Assembly: GCA_002049455.2 (NCBI GenBank)
Contig: KV919237.1
Coordinates: 1 to 42,502 of the forward strand
Length of the DNA stretch: 42,502 bases
Reading direction: 5' to 3'
Origin: Porphyra umbilicalis
Lineage: Eukaryota > Rhodophyta > Bangiophyceae > Bangiales > Bangiaceae
Shown piece after piece: positions 40,159 to 42,502 of the stretch (its first letter is position 1; each line of letters opens with the position of its first letter). Below the pieces are notes generated by a model that saw only the letters and a program-made list of their open reading frames with translations, was not told where the DNA came from and searched no databases. The translations under genes were made by a program, and so were the position numbers.

Positions 40159-42502
40159 GCGGCGGCAGCGGCGGCGGCGGCGGCGGGCGGAGCACCACCG
40201 ACGCTCCCCCCCCCCTCCCCCCTGCCCTTCTCGGCCGACCCCCCCCCCGCCGCCGCCCTCGCGTCGATGGACACCCTCGCGGCGGCGGTCGCCACGTGGC
40301 TCCGCGGCCACACGCTCGCGCAAACGGTCTGGGCGGTCGGGGCGGTGCGGGGCGGCGGCGCGGCGGCGGGCGGCGGGGACCCCGCCCTCGCCGCCTACAC
40401 CCGCACCGCCGTGTCGCTCGTCGCCCTCGCGCGCGCCGTTGCCGTTGACGCGGGCGTGGCGGATGAGGATGAGGAGTACGCGCTCGCCGTGGGGGGGCTC
40501 CCGCTGCGCCTCCGCGCGCACGGGGCGGTGGCGGCGGACGCAGAGGCGGCGCAGGCGGCGCTGGACGCGCGGCTGCGGGGGGGGGGGGGGGGGGGGGGGC
40601 GCGCCAATGGCGTACCCCACATGGAGGACGACTCGGAGGACGAGAGCCCGGCCGCCGCCGCCGCCGCGGCCACCCCTACCAATGGCGCCAGCGGCGGCGG
40701 CGACACCCCCCCCTCCCCCCCCCCCCTGTCGCAGCGGGAGCACGCCGCCCTCTCTGCCCGCCTCGCGTGGGTCACCGCCACCCACGCGGCGCTCTCGGTC
40801 CTCGGCGCGCCCGCCTCTGCCGGCCACCTCCCCATCGCGGCCGGCTGGCTGCGCGTCGCGGCGTCGGCCGCCGCCGCCGCCGCGTCGTCAACCGTCGAAG
40901 GGGGCGCCCTCGACCCCGCGCCCGGGTGGGACGCGGGCGCCCACCGGGCGGCGCTCGGCGCCACGCCCCCCCGCACGGGGCCCCTGCTCGGCCGCTCCGC
41001 CGCGTGGGCGTACTGGGGGGAGCTCACCGCCCAACTCACCGCCCTCTGCGCGCTGCCGCGGGCGGCGCTGCAGCGGGAGCCGCTGCTGCCCGAGGGGTTG
41101 GGGGGGGGGGCCAACCGCGGAGGCGCCGCCCCCATCGCGGCGGCTGGCGGCGGCACCGCGGCGCGGGGGGGGCGCCGCCGCGCGCGCGCCGGCAGCCCCG
41201 CGTCGTCGTCGTCATTGTCGTCGACGGCGGCGGCGGCGCCCCCGCGGCCCCCCCCCGTGTCGCTCGACCACGCGGTGTTTGCCGCGTCCGAGTGGGCGGC
41301 GGCCGCCCGCCGCCCGTGCCTCCTCGCGCGCTCCCTCCTCGCCCTCCGCTTGACGGGCGGGGGCGGCGCCGGCGGCGACGGGGGCGGCGGCGGCGGCACC
41401 GCCACGCCCACCACCACCGCCGGCTGCCTGTATGGCGGCGACCCGTCGACGGCGGCGGTGCGGGCGGCGCTCGCCGACGCGGGCCTCTGGTCGACGGCGG
41501 TACGGTCGCTCGTTGCGGCCGCCGCCGCCGACGCGGGCGGGGGCGCCCCCGACGAGCACGCGTCGTTGGCGGCCGTGGGCGGGTCGCCGCCCGCGGCGCC
41601 GCCGCCCCTCCTCGCCGCCGCGTCGGTGGTGGCGGCGGAGCGCCTGCGCCTCGCCGACACGGTCGGGCTGTCGCGCGGCCGCCGGCGGCGGCAGCTGCTC
41701 AAAGCGTCCCGCCGGTGGGGGGAGGTGCTCCACGGCCTGGCCGGCGCCGTCGTCGGCGTCCCCGGGGGGGAGGCGCTCCTCGCGGCGGCGCGCGAGACGG
41801 GGCTCCGCGTTGCCGCCGAACACCTGCTCCTCGGCGTCGACACGGAGCTGTACGCGCGGCGGGAGGTGCCGGCGCTGTACGCGGTGGTGGCGGTGGTGCT
41901 CGGCGCCGCCGTACGGCGTGGCGCCGAGGTGGTGGCGGCGGCCGCCGCCGCCGCCGCCGCCGTCCATGGCGCTGGCGCCGGCGGCAGTGGCGTCGGTACC
42001 AACGGCGGCGGCGGCTCGGCGGCGCGCCCGTCGTCCCCGCACACGGGCGGGGTCCTCCCCCCCCCCCCCCCCCCCGGCACGGTCCCCCCCCTGCCGACCG
42101 CGTTGCGGCACCTCGACGCGGCCGGCGCGGCGACGGCCGCCGGCCTCACCGCCCTCCTCTCTGCCCTCGCCGCCCTCCCCGCCGTGGAGCCGTCGCTGTG
42201 GCGCCCCCCCCCCGGGCCGTTTGTCTCCGCCGCGGCGGCGTGGGAGGCCCGCTTTGGGGGGGCCCTCGGGGCCGCCGTGGCGGCCGCCGCCCCGGGCGGC
42301 GCCGCCCCGACCGCCGCCGGGGTGGCGGCGGCCACGGCCGCGCCGCCGGGGGGGGGGGGGGGGCTGCCGTGCGCGCGCGCCTGGCCGAGGCGGGGGACCG
42401 CTTCCGCGCCGCCCGCACGGCAGCGACGGCGGCGGTGCGGGCGGCCGAGGGGGTGACGGCCGCCGCAACGGCGGCGGCCCGCCGCCGCCGCAGCGGCCGC
42501 GC
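39430..42502 (+). CDS. NAA35: NAA35/Mak10, NatC auxiliary subunit (N-terminal part)
   Basis: The ATG at 39430 is the first in frame; the frame then stays open for some 1,000 codons. Mak10-family landmarks are in order: WVDVTSTFLASRPAFGIGEL then FSLAEAMSAVELMDASMDVG (about residues 140-185, compare GELL..FsLFEAMSAIEiMDPKMD), WLRGHTLAQTVWAVGAV (about 289-306, compare WLeGHsLaQTVftc), and later WGEVLHGLAGAVVGVPGGEA, AEHLLLGVDTELYARREVPA. NAA35 anchors the NatC N-terminal acetyltransferase (with NAA30 and NAA38) to ribosomes; NatC acetylates Met-Leu/Ile/Phe N-termini. Long poly-Ala (about 30 residues, 40105-40190), poly-Gly and Pro inserts separate the conserved blocks. A stop in this frame (about 42454) comes only after a 16-G run (42348-42363); a -1 step there restores a helical sequence (AVRARLAEAGDRFRAARTAA) open to the window edge, so the gene probably continues outside. 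Confidence 0.85.

Noticed and set aside
1..42502. Actinobacterial origin because of high GC
   Set aside because: GT-AG introns, NAA35, type II Golgi enzymes, plastid-lumen targeting and TA-flanked MITEs are eukaryotic.

Overview
This window looks like nuclear DNA of a GC-rich photosynthetic eukaryote. Signs are spliced genes with GT-AG introns, a two-part plastid/thylakoid targeting peptide, TA-flanked DNA transposons, and host proteins full of poly-Ala and poly-Gly. My best guess is a bangiophyte red alga of the Porphyra/Pyropia type. That is inference from style, not proof. GC is so high in host regions that most long open frames there are accidental.

Host genes I can support: a disordered protein with a bZIP-like basic region (1537-3222, minus); a two-exon DUF427 protein (5311-5810, minus); a Golgi-type GT61 glycosyltransferase (7060-9066, plus); a predicted thylakoid-lumen LEA-like protein (10374-10889, minus); a second GT61 with one intron (27056-29247, plus); remains of a BCS1-like AAA ATPase (about 30940-31560, minus); and the N-terminal part of NAA35/Mak10, the auxiliary subunit of the NatC N-acetyltransferase (39430 to the window end, plus).

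From about 11.7 to 26.6 kb the DNA is much less GC-rich and dominated by mobile DNA. It holds a 552-bp MITE with a 3-bp target duplication (11696-12247), a 131-bp pogo/Tc1-type MITE (12960-13090), a damaged transposase-like gene (13642-15666), two unrecognised genes probably of mobile origin (16713-18302 and 19709-21859), and an apparently complete IS630/Tc1/mariner transposon (22490-25115). That transposon has perfect 23-bp terminal inverted repeats, a TA duplication, and a transposase with an unusually wide DD91E spacing.

From about 34.5 to 39.0 kb lies a 4.5-kb head-to-head palindrome. Each arm has a TATA box firing outward into the same unrecognised reading frame; the left copy is cut by a nonsense codon and the right is open. 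The outer arms are nearly identical and the inner arms are diverged.

A recurring technical signal: several host genes and the transposase change reading frame exactly at long C or G runs, nearly always by -1. This fits one missing base per run in the assembly rather than real gene decay. No CRISPR, rRNA or tRNA gene was recognised.
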